Below are positions 9,619 to 16,766 of a stretch of 57,333 nt of DNA, in pieces (position 1 is the first letter of the stretch; every line of letters begins with the position of its first letter). The notes under the pieces were generated by a model. It saw only the letters and a list, made by a program, of their open reading frames with translations. It searched no databases and was not told the DNA's origin. A program made the translations under genes and the position numbers. The stretch lies in contig JAJQFU010000112.1 in NCBI GenBank assembly GCA_021200955.1, positions 1 to 57,333 on the forward strand. The letters run 5' to 3'. The DNA comes from Clostridiales bacterium (lineage in GTDB: Bacteria; Bacillota; Clostridia; Lachnospirales; CAG-274).

Positions 9619-9647
9619 TTGAAATCTGTGCAGAAATATGATATTAT
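9619..9647 (+). promoter_or_regulatory. Promoter of the small hydrophobic peptide gene
   Basis: TTGAAA, 17-base spacer, TATTAT. It would give a 5' UTR of about 115 nt ending in a strong Shine-Dalgarno sequence. CTTCCCC at 9708-9714 can pair with that SD (GGGGGAGG at 9756-9763), suggesting a closed form of the full-length mRNA. Confidence 0.6.
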
Positions 9648-9770
9648 AAGCTCAGTACAAGAGAATAAGTGAAAACGTAAGGCTTTTCAGCCTGCGGGCG
9701 GTTGTGTCTTCCCCATGTCGCATTTTGTATTTCGAAGGAAAAAGAAGATGACGAAGGGGGAGGTGATTAT

Positions 9771-9833
9771 ATGTACGGAATTATTTTGTATCTTACAATC
9801 TTATTACTTATCATATACATCTTAAGCAAGTAA
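9771..9833 (+). CDS. 20-residue hydrophobic peptide, candidate type I toxin
   Basis: The ORF encodes a 20-residue peptide that is almost entirely Ile/Leu/Tyr with a single C-terminal Lys, i.e. one membrane-spanning helix. A very strong ribosome binding site (GGGGGAGGTGAT) sits seven bases before the ATG. A good promoter lies 124 bases upstream, and an antisense promoter and antisense terminator flank the 3' end. Peptide size, long leader, strong SD and a convergent overlapping small RNA are the hallmarks of type I toxins such as the TxpA and BsrG groups; the sequence itself is not one I recognise. It stands alone between the copper-amine-oxidase-N gene and transketolase. Confidence 0.6.
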   Translation: MYGIILYLTILLLIIYILSK

Positions 9834-9861
9834 AAACCGCCCTATCTCGACCATAGGACGG
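9832..9861 (-). terminator. Terminator of the antisense RNA
   Basis: Read on the minus strand: CCGTCCTAT, 7-base loop, ATAGGGCGG, TTTTT. The U-run exists only in this orientation; read on the plus strand the stem is followed by CATTTCG, so it serves the antisense transcript. Confidence 0.7.
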
Positions 9862-9939
9862 CATTTCGTTGAAATTAATTTTTAAGTTTCAACAGCTGCG
9901 CTATTGAGAAAGATACACCGCTTTCACGATTTCTCTTGT
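9832..9939 (-). ncRNA. Predicted antisense RNA (antitoxin) to the peptide mRNA
   Basis: The predicted minus-strand transcript runs from the promoter at 9946-9974 to a terminator whose stem is at 9837-9861 and whose T-run is at 9832-9836. It is about 108 nt, fully complementary to the 3' UTR and the last codon of the peptide mRNA. Existence is inferred from the promoter plus terminator pair. Confidence 0.5.
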
Positions 9940-9945
9940 ATTTTT

Positions 9946-9974
9946 ATTATAACCGCTTTTCAGGCGAAAGTCAA
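9946..9974 (-). promoter_or_regulatory. Antisense RNA promoter
   Basis: Minus strand TTGACT, exactly 17 bases, TATAAT: close to consensus sigma-A. No minus-strand gene follows within reach, which supports a small-RNA promoter. Confidence 0.75.
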
Positions 9975-10058
9975 TATTTTGATAAAACTTTTTAAGCATT
10001 ATTTATTGAACGGATAATTTAATTTTTTCAAGATATTGAAAGATTTGAAAAATTTGGG

Positions 10059-10087
10059 TTGATTTTTAGTTTGCAATAAGGTAATAT
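10059..10087 (+). promoter_or_regulatory. Possible promoter of transketolase
   Basis: TTGATT, 17 bases, TAATAT, about 80 bases before the start codon. An overlapping TATAAT at 10085-10090 gives a less good spacing of 20. Confidence 0.4.
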
Positions 10088-10169
10088 AATTTTATAAGCT
10101 TTGCAGCGGTGGGAATAAGCAAGGCTCATTACAAAGACGAAATTTCGAAAAAACAAAAGGAGGATTAAA

Positions 10170-12155
10170 ATGAGCTCTATAGAAACAAAAACAGTTAATA
10201 CAATAAGAATTTTGGGCTGTGAGGCTATTGAAAAGGCTAAGTCCGGCCACCCGGGCATAGTTTTGGGCGCAGCTCCGGCACTCTATGAGCTTTGGGCAAA
10301 CCATATGGTTCACAACCCCTCAAAGCCCGACTTCATAAACAGAGACAGATTTATAATTTCTTCAGGTCACGGCTCTGCTCTTCTCTACTCAATGCTGTGC
10401 GTTTTCAACTACGGCTTAACGGTTGAGGATATGAAGGGCTTCCGCCAGTTAGGCACTTTAACCCCCGGTCACCCCGAATACGGTCACACAAAGGGCGTTG
10501 AAATTTCAACAGGGCCTTTGGGTCAGGGCGTTGCCAATGGCGTAGGTATGGCTTTGGCTGAAAGAAGCTTAGGGGCAAGGTTCAACAAAGGACCTTTAAA
10601 GCCCATTGACCACTACACCTATGTTCTCTGCGGAGACGGCTGCCTTATGGAGGGTATTTCCTACGAGGCTATGAGCTTTGCCGGTGCTCAGCAGCTTGGC
10701 AAGCTTATTGTGCTTTACGATTCAAACAACATAACAATCGAGGGCAAAACGGAAATTACATTTAAAGACGACATCAAAAAGAGAGTTAAGTCCGCAAACT
10801 GGCAGTATATCTGCGTAAATGACGGAAACAGCCTTGACGAAATAGGACAGGCTATCGAAAAGGCTAAGGCAAAGACAGACAAGCCAACACTTATAGAAAT
10901 CAAGTCAGTTATAGGCTACGGCTCGCCTAACAAGAGCGGAACTTCAGGGGTTCACGGTGCACCATTGGGAGCAGAGGAGCTTAAAGCCACAAAGGCAAAC
11001 TTAGGTCTTGACCCCGAAAAGGAATTTTTCATTGACGACGACGTTAAAGCACATATGAAAGAGGTATGCGCTAAGCTTGAAGATCTTGAAAATGAAAGAA
11101 AAAAGGTTTACGAGGCTTATAAGGCAGAATATCCCGAGGATTATGCGGAGCTTGAAAAGTGGCTTGCAGGGGATTACGGAAAGGATCTCGAAAGCTGTGA
11201 CGACTTCTGGGCAACAGACGGTGCTTTAAGGTCAACAAGACAGTGTTCCGAAATTATTCTCAACAGAGCGGCCGACTACGTTCCCAACCTTATAGGCGGT
11301 TCCGCAGACCTTTCACCCTCTAACCTGACTGTTATGAAAAAACGTGAATATCTCTCGCCTGAAACCCCTGACGGAACAAACATTCACTTCGGCATAAGAG
11401 AGCACGCTATGGCTTCAATTGCCAACGGTATGTATGTTCACGGCGGCTTCAGACCCTATTTCGCTACTTTCTTTGTTTTCTGCGACTATCTCCGTCCGGC
11501 TCTGAGAATGCAGGGCATAATGGGTCTGCCCTTAATCGCAATTTTCTCACACGATTCAATCGGCGTAGGCGAGGACGGCCCCACTCACCAGCCTGTAGAA
11601 CAGCTTGCTTCACTGAGAAGTCTGCCTAACTACGCTGTTTTCCGTCCTGCGGGACTTGCTGAGACAGCAGCGGCATACTGCTATGCCCTTAAATCCGAAA
11701 ATCAGCCTGTTGCAATTGTAACCTCAAGACAGAACATTCCCGAGGTTCAGGGTATGGGCAAGGGCGCACTTAAAGGCGGCTATATTATAAGCGACGGCGA
11801 AAAGGAAGTTCCCGATGTTATTCTTATAGCAAGCGGTTCAGAGCTTCCCCTTATCGAAGAAGGCGCAAAAACGCTTTCCGCTGAGGGTCTTTCCGTAAGA
11901 TGTGTAAGTATGCCCAGTATGGACGTTTTCGATATGCAGAGCGATGAATATAAGGAAAGCGTTCTTCCCAAGGCTTGTACAAAGAGACTTGCGGTTGAAG
12001 CCGGTTCAAGCTTCGGCTGGCATAAATATATAGGTCTTGAGGGCGATACAATTACTATAGATAACTACGGCGTTTCAGGTAAGTTCGTTGACCTTTTCAA
12101 GAAATACGGCTTTACCTATGATAATGTAGTTGAAAAGGCTAAAAAGTTATTGTAA
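10170..12155 (+). CDS. tkt: Transketolase
   Basis: Thiamine-diphosphate enzyme of the non-oxidative pentose phosphate pathway that transfers two-carbon units between sugar phosphates. It is a full-length 661-residue single chain: the N-terminal ThDP domain with KSGHPGIVLGAAP, the GDG ... N metal-binding region (CGDGCLMEGISYEA, then DSNNITIEG), the Pyr domain with GIREHAMASIANG and HDSIGVGEDGPTHQPVEQLA, and the C-terminal domain. A consensus AAGGAGG precedes the ATG. It stands as a single gene. Confidence 0.98.
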   Translation: MSSIETKTVNTIRILGCEAIEKAKSGHPGIVLGAAPALYELWANHMVHNPSKPDFINRDRFIISSGHGSALLYSMLCVFNYGLTVEDMKGFRQLGTLTPGHPEYGHTKGVEISTGPLGQGVANGVGMALAERSLGARFNKGPLKPIDHYTYVLCGDGCLMEGISYEAMSFAGAQQLGKLIVLYDSNNITIEGKTEITFKDDIKKRVKSANWQYICVNDGNSLDEIGQAIEKAKAKTDKPTLIEIKSVIGYGSPNKSGTSGVHGAPLGAEELKATKANLGLDPEKEFFIDDDVKAHMKEVCAKLEDLENERKKVYEAYKAEYPEDYAELEKWLAGDYGKDLESCDDFWATDGALRSTRQCSEIILNRAADYVPNLIGGSADLSPSNLTVMKKREYLSPETPDGTNIHFGIREHAMASIANGMYVHGGFRPYFATFFVFCDYLRPALRMQGIMGLPLIAIFSHDSIGVGEDGPTHQPVEQLASLRSLPNYAVFRPAGLAETAAAYCYALKSENQPVAIVTSRQNIPEVQGMGKGALKGGYIISDGEKEVPDVILIASGSELPLIEEGAKTLSAEGLSVRCVSMPSMDVFDMQSDEYKESVLPKACTKRLAVEAGSSFGWHKYIGLEGDTITIDNYGVSGKFVDLFKKYGFTYDNVVEKAKKLL

Positions 12156-12186
12156 TATGACTAAAAAACAACTGCTCCACCGTACG

Positions 12187-12236
12187 CTGTGAAATTCTTT
12201 CTTCGGCAAAATTAAACGGGTAAAAGAATTTCACAG
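12187..12236. repeat. Hairpin repeat, copy 1
   Basis: Perfect inverted repeat CTGTGAAATTCTTT (12187-12200) / AAAGAATTTCACAG (12223-12236). The same arms recur at 31943-31993 with a different loop. There is no T-run. It may be a small palindromic repeat family or ends of an eroded element. Confidence 0.7.
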
Positions 12237-12285
12237 TATTCGTGCGCCAAATCCGCAATTTATTGGGGTAAAAATAATTCTTTTG

Positions 12286-12313
12286 AGGACGGCTTAAGTG
12301 CCGTCCTTATTTT
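12286..12313 (+). terminator. Terminator downstream of transketolase
   Basis: AGGACGGC / GCCGTCCT with a 6-base loop, then TATTTTAT. It is about 130 bases after the tkt stop, beyond the hairpin repeat. Confidence 0.65.
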
Positions 12314-12318
12314 ATGTT

Positions 12319-12640
12319 TTACACTTTTACCTTGCCGATGAAACGGTAGTAGATTTCAACCGAGATTATCGAGTTTTTGTTATTGACGGGTGTTCCGTGA
12401 ATAACGATTTTTTTGAATAAGGCTGTTCATAAGAACTTCGTTTAACTCGGTTATTTCGGTATACTGCTCCGATAATTTTGCATAGCCGTATGGTGCGAAG
12501 CTGCCCATATATTCACCGTTAAGAGCTTTCGTTTTGATTGAGGAGCGGATTTTGCGGCTGATATCCTTTGCGTACCATTCATTGTAAGAAAAAACAGGAT
12601 TACGGTCATCAGACGGTTTCCGTAATGCTTTCTTGCAGCA
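12319..12640 (-). pseudogene. Remnant of a large serine recombinase (resolvase family)
   Basis: Minus-strand translation in one frame gives SYNEWYAKDISRKIRSSIKT and then KALNGEYMGSFAPYGYA, the block just after the catalytic domain of Tn-type large serine recombinases. It then runs directly into C-terminal-like sequence (LNEVLMNSLI). After a one-base shift in an A-run, another frame gives KIVIHGTPVNNKNSIISVEI then YYRFIGKVKV and a stop, the usual end of these proteins. The catalytic N-terminus and most of the DNA-binding region are missing, so it is an internally deleted, frameshifted relic of a mobile element at the left edge of the magnesium island. Upstream bounds are approximate. Confidence 0.75.
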
Positions 12641-12773
12641 GAGGTGTCTCTGATTTTATCCACTGTGTCAAGTGAAATATTAAGCTCTTTTGGCTATCAT
12701 ACTTGGGAAAAGTTTTTTGCAAATTGTTACAATCTTAAATAAAGAGACAACCACTGCAAGAAAAAAACAAGAT

Positions 12774-12799
12774 TTGACTGTGAAGTTTTATGGTATAAT
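12774..12799 (+). promoter_or_regulatory. Extended -10 promoter of the first mgtA-type gene
   Basis: TGGTATAAT (extended -10, TATAAT at 12794-12799) with TTGACT 14 bases upstream; the short spacer suggests dependence on the extended -10. The 5' UTR is only about 40 nt, too short for an M-box riboswitch. Confidence 0.55.
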
Positions 12800-12845
12800 A
12801 TATTGAGAAATAGTAAATCGAGTTTGGCGAGGTGAAATTTAGACT

Positions 12846-15431
12846 ATGAATAATGAGGGCTTTGAAGCGGCGGGGCTTAAGCGGGAGCAGGTTTCGGAAA
12901 GCAGGAGAAAATACGGGAGCAATGAACAGACAAGCAAAATAAAAACTTCTGTTTTGCATTGTGTCAGAAGGGCTTTTATAAATCCCTTTTCGGTTATATT
13001 GTTTGTGTTGGGGGCTGTTTCGCTGCTTACGGATATACTTTTGCCGGCGGAATACGGGCAGAGCTTTTCTTCCGTTGTTATTATAGGGACAATGCTTTTG
13101 CTCGGGGGCTTTGTCAGGCTTTTTCAGGAGCTTAAGGCAAAGAGCGTGGCTGATCGCCTTACGGATTTAACCCGAACAACTGTTTCCGTATGCCGGGACG
13201 GTGTTTGGCAGAGGGTTTGTTCCGACGAGCTTGTTGTGGGGGATTTAGTCCGAATAGAAGCCGGTGAGCGTGTTCCGGCTGATATTCAGCTTAGCTTTGC
13301 GGAGGATTTGTTTGTTTCACAGGGAGTAATAACGGGAGAAAGCGGCAGCTTTGAGAAAAAAGCCGTACCGCCTAAAGATAAGCCTGAAAAAATCGGCGAT
13401 TATACAAATATTGCTTTTCAAGGCACATCCGTAACAGGGGGCAGAGGGGAAGGCATTGTTAAAGCAGTTGGGGCAAACACCGTTTTCGGCGGTATGGACA
13501 CCGAAAGGGCGGAGCAGAAACGGGGCTTTGACAGGGGTACAGGCTCTATTGCATGGGTTCTTATTAAGTTTATGGCTGTTTTACTGCCTGTTGTTTTTAT
13601 TGCCTGCGGATTTACCAAGGGGAATTGGTTTGAAGCCTTTCTGTTTTCTCTTTCCGTTGCCGTTGGGCTGACGCCGGAAATGCTGCCTATGGTTGTGAAT
13701 GCCTGTTTGGCAAAGGGCAGCTTTCAGATGTGGAAGGAGCAGACCGTTGTTAAAAATATAAATGCAATGCAGACACTGGGCAGTATGGACGTATTGTGTG
13801 TAGACAAAACGGGAACTCTGACGGACGATACAATCATACTTGAATATTATATGGACATTTTGGGAAATGAAAGCCGAAATGTTTTGGATTTAGCTTTTTT
13901 AAACAGCTTTTTTCACAGCGGTGTAGGCAATCAGCTTGACACAGCCCTTTTGAAGTGTCTCGATATGCCGAAAGACGGGCGGCATTTTAAAGAGCTTTCG
14001 GAGAGCAGTGTTCTTTTGGACGAACAGCCCTTTGATTACAGCCACAAATATGCCGGGGTTCTGCTGAAGGGCAAAAATGAAAATGAAAATATACATATTA
14101 TAAAGGGAACGGTTAGAAATGTTGTTTCGAAATGTGACTATGTTGAGTTTAGGGGCGAAGCCGTTCCCATTACCGAAAATATATTTGAAAGCGTGGGAGC
14201 TGTTGTAGACGAGCTGACAGAGGACGGTATGAAGGTTATTGCGGCGGCTTACAGAAAAACCGGTGAAAGTGTTATAGATGAAAATGCAGGCGGTTTTATA
14301 CTTGCCGGGTATTTAGCCTTTTTTGATGCTCCAAAGAAAACCGCCGCCGATACAATCAGCCGCCTGAAAAGGCTTAAAACAGACGTTCGTGTTTTGACAG
14401 GAGACGATTTAAAAACCACCCTTTCAGTTTGCTCACGTTTGGGAATTGAAACAGAATTTGTTTTGACAGGTGAGGCTTTTGAAAACCTGTCTGAAAACGA
14501 GCTTCCTCTTTGCGTGGAAAAAACAAAGGTTTTCGCCGAGCTTACACCGAGACAGAAGGCTGAAATAATCGAAATACTGCAGAAAAACGGTCACACAGTA
14601 GGCTTTATGGGAGACGGTATGAATGACCTTCCGGCTGAGCTGAAAGCCGGTGTGGGAATTTCCGTAGACACAGCCGCCGACGCAGTAAAGGAAAGCTCTG
14701 ACGTGATTTTGCTTAAAAAAGATTTAAAGGTTTTGGATCAAAGTATTCGGGAAGGCAGAAAAGCCTTTGCAAATATGACAAAATATATTAAGATTACGGC
14801 TTCGTCCAATTTCGGAAATATCTGCGCCGTTGTTGCTGCAAGTATTTTTCTGCCCTTTCTTCCTATGACATCGCTGCAGCTTCTGCTTCTTAATCTTTTG
14901 TATGATATTCTCTGTCTTATTCTGCCTTGGGACAATGTTGACAGTGAGCAGCTCGAAAAGCCTATTAAATGGGGCGGCAAAAGCTTAGGCAGGTTTATGA
15001 TGAGGTTCGGACCTATAAGCTCTGTTTTTGACGTCTTGACGTTTGCCTTTTTATATTTTGTGCTTTGTCCGAAGGTCTGCGGAGGGGCTTTTTCACAGCT
15101 TGACACAGGAGGACAGCTTGCCTTTGCCGCTGTTTTTCAAACAGGCTGGTTTTTGGAGTCTATGTGGACACAGGTTCTTATTTTGCATTTGCTCAGGACG
15201 GACAAAATTCCCTTTGTTCAAAGCAAGCCTTCAAAGGCGGTATTTTTTGTTACAATAACGGGTATTATTTTATTTACGGTTTTAACCGCCACGCCTTTGG
15301 GAGACTGTTTGGGGCTTACTTCCCTTCCGGCTGAATATTATTGCTTTCTTATAATTAACGTAATTTGCTATTTGGTTTTCGTAAGTGCCGCAAAATATTT
15401 TTATTCAAAAAAATACAGGGAACTTTTGTAG
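12846..15431 (+). CDS. mgtA: Magnesium-translocating P-type ATPase (MgtA/MgtB type)
   Basis: P3B-type ATPase that imports Mg2+. The 861 residues carry the N-terminal cation ATPase domain (RRKYGSNEQ), TGES actuator motif (ITGESGSFEKKA), phosphorylation motif VDKTGTLTDD near residue 320, and MGDGMNDLPAEL in the hinge, with about ten membrane segments. The C-terminal helices keep the family's [20 protein letters not shown] and QTGWFLESMWTQVLILHLLRT. The hinge reads NDLPAELKAGVGISVDTA rather than the more usual NDAPALRAADVGISVDTA, a mild divergence. It is the first gene of the cluster, followed 12 bases later by the winged-helix gene. Confidence 0.93.
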   Translation: MNNEGFEAAGLKREQVSESRRKYGSNEQTSKIKTSVLHCVRRAFINPFSVILFVLGAVSLLTDILLPAEYGQSFSSVVIIGTMLLLGGFVRLFQELKAKSVADRLTDLTRTTVSVCRDGVWQRVCSDELVVGDLVRIEAGERVPADIQLSFAEDLFVSQGVITGESGSFEKKAVPPKDKPEKIGDYTNIAFQGTSVTGGRGEGIVKAVGANTVFGGMDTERAEQKRGFDRGTGSIAWVLIKFMAVLLPVVFIACGFTKGNWFEAFLFSLSVAVGLTPEMLPMVVNACLAKGSFQMWKEQTVVKNINAMQTLGSMDVLCVDKTGTLTDDTIILEYYMDILGNESRNVLDLAFLNSFFHSGVGNQLDTALLKCLDMPKDGRHFKELSESSVLLDEQPFDYSHKYAGVLLKGKNENENIHIIKGTVRNVVSKCDYVEFRGEAVPITENIFESVGAVVDELTEDGMKVIAAAYRKTGESVIDENAGGFILAGYLAFFDAPKKTAADTISRLKRLKTDVRVLTGDDLKTTLSVCSRLGIETEFVLTGEAFENLSENELPLCVEKTKVFAELTPRQKAEIIEILQKNGHTVGFMGDGMNDLPAELKAGVGISVDTAADAVKESSDVILLKKDLKVLDQSIREGRKAFANMTKYIKITASSNFGNICAVVAASIFLPFLPMTSLQLLLLNLLYDILCLILPWDNVDSEQLEKPIKWGGKSLGRFMMRFGPISSVFDVLTFAFLYFVLCPKVCGGAFSQLDTGGQLAFAAVFQTGWFLESMWTQVLILHLLRTDKIPFVQSKPSKAVFFVTITGIILFTVLTATPLGDCLGLTSLPAEYYCFLIINVICYLVFVSAAKYFYSKKYRELL

Positions 15432-15443
15432 GAGGGCGAGACT

Positions 15444-15938
15444 GTGAAGAAAAATATAGAATTTATAAATATGGATTTTTCGACCCTTTCCTACTTAAAG
15501 GAAAAGCTTAAGGCAGCGCCGTCGAGTGTAAAATGTGCAGAGGAATTATTGTCGGCTTTATCCGCTTTGGAAAAGGGAGCTTCCGAAAGCATTATGCTTC
15601 AGCTTGGGGAAACTGAACTTTCACAGGCTCAGTCGGAGATTGTCTGCGGAGAGCTGCATATCTTCCCTTTGACACGAAGGGTTCAAAGAGGGCGGACTGA
15701 AATTATTTTAACCCCCAAAGAATTTGATATTTTACTTTTTTTGGCGAAAAACAGAGGAGAGGTTTTCACAAAGGAGCAGATTTACAAGGCAGTTTGGGAT
15801 GCAGAATATCTTATGGACGACAGCAATATTATGGCGTTTATACGAAAGCTCCGAAAGAAAATAGAGCCGCACCCTGACTCGCCGGAATACATAATTACAA
15901 TATGGGGAATAGGATATAAGTTTAACGATAGTTTTTGA
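15444..15938 (+). CDS. Winged-helix DNA-binding protein (OmpR/PhoB type) without receiver domain
   Basis: A 164-residue protein whose last 95 residues form an OmpR/PhoB-type winged helix: FPLTRRVQRGRTEIILTPKE, then FDILLFLAKNRGEVFTKEQI and IRKLRKKIEP...YIITIWGIGYKF. The N-terminal 65 residues are short and helical and do not look like a phosphorylatable receiver domain. It is therefore an orphan one-component regulator, probably controlling the adjacent Mg2+ genes. GTG start with GGAGGGCGAG upstream. It lies in the same transcript as the first ATPase and is followed by a terminator-like hairpin. Its signal is unknown. Confidence 0.85.
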   Translation: MKKNIEFINMDFSTLSYLKEKLKAAPSSVKCAEELLSALSALEKGASESIMLQLGETELSQAQSEIVCGELHIFPLTRRVQRGRTEIILTPKEFDILLFLAKNRGEVFTKEQIYKAVWDAEYLMDDSNIMAFIRKLRKKIEPHPDSPEYIITIWGIGYKFNDSF

Positions 15939-15968
15939 AAAAATGCTTACCCGACTTCTTTTTAAAAC

Positions 15969-16016
15969 GCAAGGAAATCGCAAGGTTTTAACCCTGTGAT
16001 TATCCTTGCTTTTTTT
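15969..16016 (+). terminator. Terminator or attenuator between the regulator and mgtC
   Basis: Long hairpin with outer stem GCAAGGA / TCCTTGC and inner pairing (ATC/GAT, AGGTT/AACCC), followed by seven T. No clear promoter follows before mgtC at 16059, so it may partially terminate or attenuate transcription into mgtC and the second ATPase. Confidence 0.7.
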
Positions 16017-16058
16017 GTAGAATAAAAGCAAGTGAGGAAGTTAAAGGAGGCGATTATT

Positions 16059-16736
16059 ATGGCTTATATTGATTTTGTTTTGAGAATAGCCCTGTCTTTA
16101 ATACTGGGCTTTGCCGTAGGCTTGGAAAGACAGCTGACAGGGCATACGGCAGGCATACGAATAAACGTGCTTATAAGTATGGGGGCTTGTTTTTTTACTC
16201 TTTTCCCACTGCTTTACGATTCTGAGCAGACCTTCAGAGTTGCTGCGGCTATTATTCAGGGCGTGGGCTTTCTTTGCAGCGGTGTAATCTTTAAAGAAAG
16301 CGCATCTGTCAGAGGTATAAACACAGCAGCTACACTGTGGTGTACTGCGGCGGTGGGAGTTTTGTCAAGCTCCGGGAAATATTTTACAGCGGTTTTTGCC
16401 GCCGGAATTTTGATAATTTCAAATTTAGCCCTAAGACCCTTGGCTAAAAAAATAAACCCTGTCATAGCAGAGGAGGAAAACGAAAAAAGATACAGAATTT
16501 CCGTTACCTGTTCGGAAAAAGCAGAGCATAATCTTCGTATGCAGCTGATTAACGGAAATTCCTGCAAAACACTGTATCTTGCAAGTTTGGAAAGCGGGGA
16601 TGTTGTAGGGGATAAGGTTGAAATTGTTTCGGAATATGACTCAAGCGGAAAGCCTAAAAATAGGGTGTTGGAAAATATCGTCGGGCAAATGCTTGCTTCT
16701 CCCGAGGTTGTAAGTGCCGGGTGGGAAGTTTTGTAA
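16059..16736 (+). CDS. mgtC: MgtC/SapB family membrane protein
   Basis: A 225-residue MgtC-family protein, associated with growth in low Mg2+ and with modulation of ATP synthase or phosphate uptake in other bacteria. Signature blocks: LRIALSLILGFAVGLERQ, GIRINVLISMGACFFTL, IQGVGFLCSGVIFKE and VRGINTAATLWCTAAVGVL. It has four to five N-terminal membrane segments and a soluble C-terminal domain of about 80 residues. I chose the ATG at 16059 because AAAGGAGG lies eight bases upstream. The next gene follows after 30 bases. Confidence 0.95.
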   Translation: MAYIDFVLRIALSLILGFAVGLERQLTGHTAGIRINVLISMGACFFTLFPLLYDSEQTFRVAAAIIQGVGFLCSGVIFKESASVRGINTAATLWCTAAVGVLSSSGKYFTAVFAAGILIISNLALRPLAKKINPVIAEEENEKRYRISVTCSEKAEHNLRMQLINGNSCKTLYLASLESGDVVGDKVEIVSEYDSSGKPKNRVLENIVGQMLASPEVVSAGWEVL

Positions 16737-16766
16737 CAGCAGATTTTTTTGAGAGGAGGAAACATT

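Noticed and set aside
12800..12846. M-box (Mg2+) riboswitch before the first MgtA
   Set aside because: The leader from the predicted start site is only about 40 nt, far too short, and no M-box core was seen.
16749..16766. TTG start for the second MgtA at 16749
   Set aside because: The ribosome binding site GAGGAGGA would lie inside the gene; GTG at 16767 has correct spacing.
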